Of a stretch of DNA of 64,000 nucleotides, positions 62,466 through 64,000 are shown piece by piece. Origin of the DNA: Bradyrhizobium sp. in8p8 (GTDB lineage: Bacteria; Pseudomonadota; Alphaproteobacteria; Rhizobiales; Xanthobacteraceae). The notes beneath the pieces were generated by a model, which saw nothing but the letters and a program-made list of their open reading frames with translations, was not told the origin of the DNA and searched no databases. The stretch's first letter is position 1, and each line of letters starts with the position of its first letter. The translations under genes were made by a program, and so were the position numbers. The stretch spans positions 124,001 to 188,000 of the forward strand of contig NZ_AUGD01000011.1 of NCBI RefSeq assembly GCF_000426845.1. The letters run 5' to 3'.

Positions 62466-64000
62466 ACGAAGCGGTCAATCTCACCAATTGCGATCGCGAG
62501 CCGATCCACATTCCTGGCAGCGTGCAGCCCTTCGGCTTCCTTTTGGCTGTGCTCTCGGATTTCACGATCTGCATGGCCTCGGAGAACGTCGGCAGCTTTC
62601 TTGGAGGCGACGTCGCGGGCCTGATCCAGCGGCCGTTATCGACCGTCATCTCCGAAGCTGCCGTCGAAAACATTCGCGGCCGCGTCGACCATTTGAGCGG
62701 GCCGGATGCCACCGAACGACTGTTCGGAATCGAGCTCCAGGCCGGCAAGCCGCTTTACGATCTCTCGATTCATTTCTCCGGTGTATACCTGATCATCGAA
62801 GCGGAGCCGAGCGTCCACGAGACCGGCGTCAATTCCGGCGAGCTCGTTCGCTTGATGCTCGAGCGAATCCGCAAGACGCGCGGCATGACGGATCTTGCGC
62901 GGGAGGCGGCTCGCCAGCTCAAGGTGCTGACCGGTTTCGACCGGGTCATGGTTTATCAGTTCCATCCCGACGGCTCGGGCGAGGTGATCGCCGAGACCGC
63001 GGAGGCCGGGCTCGAATCCTTCCTCGGCCTGCGCTATCCCGCATCCGATATTCCGAGGCAGGCACGGGCGCTCTACCAGCGCAACTGGTTGCGCATCATC
63101 GCCGATATCAATGCCGGGCCAGCGACGCTGATGTCGACGGCCACGCACAACGCGGGGCTGCTCGACCTTTCGATGAGCGTGCTGCGCTCGGTGTCGCCAA
63201 TCCATATCGAATATCTGCGCAACATGGGTGTTGCCGCTTCGATGTCGGTGTCGATCCTGCGCGACGGCAAGCTGTGGGGTCTGTTTGCCTGCCATCATTA
63301 TTCGCCGCGTTATATTTCGTTCGACAAACGCACCGCCTCCGAGCTGTTCGGACAGATGTTCTCGTGGATTGTGGAGGGGCGCGAGCGCGAGAGCGACGTC
63401 GCTTATGAAGCCCGCGCTCACCAGGTTCAGGAGCGGTTGATCGAGATCGCGGCCTCGCACGAGCACAGCCGGCGCGCGATCGTCGATTTCCTCGGCGACT
63501 ATCGCAGGATGGTCGATAGCGACGGCGTGGCTGTCTGGTCGGACAACAATATCGCGCTCCAAGGCGAGACGCCGACCGAGGACGAGGTGAAGGACCTCGT
63601 CGCCTTCGTCAACCGGACTTCGCCCGGGCGGATCTTCGCCACCGCCGAGATCGCCAAGGTCTATGCCGCCGGGCAGGCCTTCCGGGACCGCGCGGCGGGC
63701 TTTCTCGCCATCCCGATCTCGCGCACGCCGCGGGACTGCCTGATCTTCTTCCGGCGAGAGGTGACGCAGTCGGTCAAATGGGCCGGCGATCCCAATAAAG
63801 TTTATGATGAGGGGCCGAACGGGCCGCGACTGACGCCGCGCAAGAGCTTCGAGCTCTGGCAGGAGACGGTGGCGGGACAGTCGAAGCCGTGGTCGGCCGC
63901 CGACATCCGCATCGCCGAGAGCCTGCGCGTCACCCTCCTGGAAGTGATCCTGCAACTGTCCGACCTCGCCGCGCGCGAGCGCCGCGGGGCGCAGGAGCGC
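62462..64000 (+). CDS. bphP: Bacteriophytochrome photosensory module (3' end beyond the window)
   Basis: The frame is open from ATG 62462 to the window edge (513 codons). It has PAS-GAF-PHY order. Biliverdin would attach to Cys10 (LTNCDREPIHIPGSVQPFG). In the GAF domain Asp196 lies in PASDIP, with His248 (SPIHIEYL) and His278 (CHHYSPR) matching the chromophore-contacting residues of DrBphP (Asp207, His260, His290). The PHY tongue shows WAG and PRKSF (459-463). The output domain, normally a histidine kinase, is cut off, so signalling output is unknown. Confidence 0.95.
   Translation, partial: MNEAVNLTNCDREPIHIPGSVQPFGFLLAVLSDFTICMASENVGSFLGGDVAGLIQRPLSTVISEAAVENIRGRVDHLSGPDATERLFGIELQAGKPLYDLSIHFSGVYLIIEAEPSVHETGVNSGELVRLMLERIRKTRGMTDLAREAARQLKVLTGFDRVMVYQFHPDGSGEVIAETAEAGLESFLGLRYPASDIPRQARALYQRNWLRIIADINAGPATLMSTATHNAGLLDLSMSVLRSVSPIHIEYLRNMGVAASMSVSILRDGKLWGLFACHHYSPRYISFDKRTASELFGQMFSWIVEGRERESDVAYEARAHQVQERLIEIAASHEHSRRAIVDFLGDYRRMVDSDGVAVWSDNNIALQGETPTEDEVKDLVAFVNRTSPGRIFATAEIAKVYAAGQAFRDRAAGFLAIPISRTPRDCLIFFRREVTQSVKWAGDPNKVYDEGPNGPRLTPRKSFELWQETVAGQSKPWSAADIRIAESLRVTLLEVILQLSDLAARERRGAQER

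Overview
The window reads as a chromosomal segment of a Bradyrhizobium-type alphaproteobacterium (order Hyphomicrobiales, family Nitrobacteraceae). The support is high GC with strong third-position GC bias, a fused cytochrome b/c1 gene (fbcH) behind the Rieske gene fbcF as known in Bradyrhizobium japonicum, a fused anthranilate synthase trpE(G) behind a Trp-codon leader as known in rhizobia, a long 543-residue isocitrate lyase next to an ScfR/RamB-type regulator, and dispersed intergenic palindromic elements of the kind that litter Bradyrhizobium genomes. Most genes are core or housekeeping. No prophage, transposase, CRISPR array, tRNA or rRNA was seen.

Layout. 1-7.6 kb: the end of an ABC solute-binding protein, an Old Yellow Enzyme reductase, DUF1993, a lytic transglycosylase, HtpX, a TPR protein and several small envelope proteins. 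7.7-12.1 kb: the divergent ScfR-type regulator and aceA (glyoxylate shunt) with an operator-like palindrome between them, then DUF4170 and a terminator. 12.2-16.8 kb: a phosphoesterase, a Nudix hydrolase, a membrane protein overlapping a GT2 glycosyltransferase, a GNAT acetyltransferase and DUF2200. 16.8-21 kb: a Tat-exported hemerythrin-like protein, then a TonB-dependent receptor with a small His/Cys membrane protein behind a Zur-like box. 21-27.9 kb: a tightly coupled MoxR-DUF58-DUF4159-VWA-like operon. 28.1-31 kb: DUF1285, a CoA pyrophosphatase, DUF6111 and cca. 31-36 kb: LysR with two small dimeric-barrel proteins, a periplasmic amidohydrolase, an L,D-transpeptidase and a YodC-like protein. 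36-39 kb: HAD, hemF, queE and trmL, all on the minus strand. 39.3-42 kb: the fbcFH cytochrome bc1 operon and its terminator. 42-46 kb: dienelactone hydrolase, the trpL attenuator with trpE(G), and apt. 46-51 kb: two tandem ParA-like ATPases, an M48 peptidase with LemA, and an Rsm22-type methyltransferase. 51-57.8 kb: smc, dsbA-like, a DciA/DUF721 protein, mutY and a thioesterase. 58-64 kb: an FAD monooxygenase, a GST, LysR with an NTF2-like protein, DUF1127, heme oxygenase and the first 513 residues of a bacteriophytochrome cut by the window edge.

How the genes fit together. Several units are clear from spacing and overlap: moxR-DUF58-DUF4159-VWA; GT-C-like/GT2; CoA pyrophosphatase-DUF6111-cca; fbcF-fbcH; trpL-trpE(G); trmL-queE, whose products both concern tRNA position 34; and bphO-bphP, where heme oxygenase makes the biliverdin chromophore for the phytochrome. 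The points most worth a second look are the trp attenuator with a promoter placement suggesting a leaderless leader ORF, the Zur-like box before the receptor operon, the operator-like palindrome before aceA, the pair of ParA-like ATPases without ParB, the terminator inside the DUF1127 ORF just before bphO, and the dispersed palindromic elements, one of which sits directly at the mutY start.
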